DNA from: Flavobacterium aquicola
Lineage (GTDB): Bacteria > Bacteroidota > Bacteroidia > Flavobacteriales > Flavobacteriaceae
DNA length: 64,000 nt
Assembly: GCF_003385115.1 (NCBI RefSeq)
Contig: NZ_QUNI01000005.1
Location: forward strand, 128,446 to 192,445
Direction: 5' to 3'
The translations under genes and the position numbers were made by a program. Below the pieces are notes generated by a model that made no database searches, was not told the origin of the DNA, and worked only from the letters and a program-made list of their open reading frames with translations. Position 1 is the stretch's first letter. The number at the start of each line of letters is the position of its first letter. Shown here piece after piece: positions 63,880-64,000 of this stretch.

Positions 63880-64000
63880 TTAATTTGGAAACCATCTATC
63901 AATCAAAGTTTTTATTTCCAATTTCGCATTTTCAAGAATTGAATTTAATTGGTCTCTATTTTGGTCAACCCCAAAAGCTGAAATCTGTTCTGAAGAGATA
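63880..64000 (-). CDS. Partial gene at the window end (3' part)
   Basis: An open minus-strand frame enters from beyond 64000 and stops at 63880-63882. The visible 39 residues read ISSEQISAFGVDQNRDQLN and then a helix ending TLIDRWFPN. No family can be named from so little. It is opposite in strand to the cassette genes, so it probably marks the far side of the array. Confidence 0.5.
   Translation of the reverse strand, partial: ISSEQISAFGVDQNRDQLNSILENAKLEIKTLIDRWFPN

Overview
The window reads as an AT-rich chromosome segment of a Flavobacterium or close relative (Bacteroidota, Flavobacteriia). The evidence is an SprE/PorW-type gliding and type IX secretion (T9SS) lipoprotein, several proteins with T9SS type A C-terminal sorting domains, an F-type ATP synthase operon without atpD/atpC, a SUF iron-sulfur operon with a DUF59 gene, DUF4292/DUF2480/DUF3078/DUF4374 proteins, and a TTG-N17-TAnnTTTG promoter upstream of atpB. 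Ribosome binding sites are weak, and several genes appear to start at TTG.

Layout. 1-9770: an ABC ATPase, sprE, a bactofilin and the ATP synthase genes (atpZ/I-like, small membrane protein, atpB-E-F-H-A-G), closed by a perfect palindromic terminator. 9779-14701: an AraC regulator divergent from a TonB-dependent receptor, a DUF4374 lipoprotein and a small membrane protein, probably an iron or siderophore uptake locus. 14737-14956: a terminator, then five tandem small stem-loops sharing a TAGCTT loop. 15661-22485: an unusual cluster of two coiled-coil proteins, a periplasmic binding protein fused to an OmpA domain, an ABC permease, an ABC ATPase and a CbxX-type AAA+ ATPase; I know of no described system with this composition. 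22614-30800: flippase, dut, sugar nucleotidyltransferase, TPR protein, DUF4292 lipoprotein and two tandem EnvC-like proteins (cell-surface and envelope functions). 30879-34138: BI-1 family protein, HflX, DUF3078. 34209-44587: the suf genes on the minus strand (A, B, C, D, S, E, DUF59, DUF2480), interrupted by accessory genes (flavodoxin-like reductase, four-helix-bundle protein, GxxExxY protein, and an oppositely oriented serine hydrolase). 44847-47861: YjgN/DUF898, M48 peptidase, MBL-fold hydrolase. 47925-54782: three related leucine-rich-repeat T9SS cargo genes, with fossils of further copies. 55128-58637: subtilase and M1 peptidase.

58638-64000 is accessory DNA. It starts with terminators and four 43-bp G-rich tandem repeats. 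Then come seven small same-strand single genes, six of them followed by a 133-139 bp repeat built like an integron attC site: an outer AAC...GTT pair, inner complementary arms, unpaired spacers, and terminal 10-mers that match across each cassette rather than within each repeat. No integrase is visible, so this looks like a cassette array whose integrase is absent or outside the window. One site is split by a 109-bp MITE-like element with a 4-bp target duplication. This array is the best candidate for an undescribed system here; the binding-protein/OmpA transporter operon is second.
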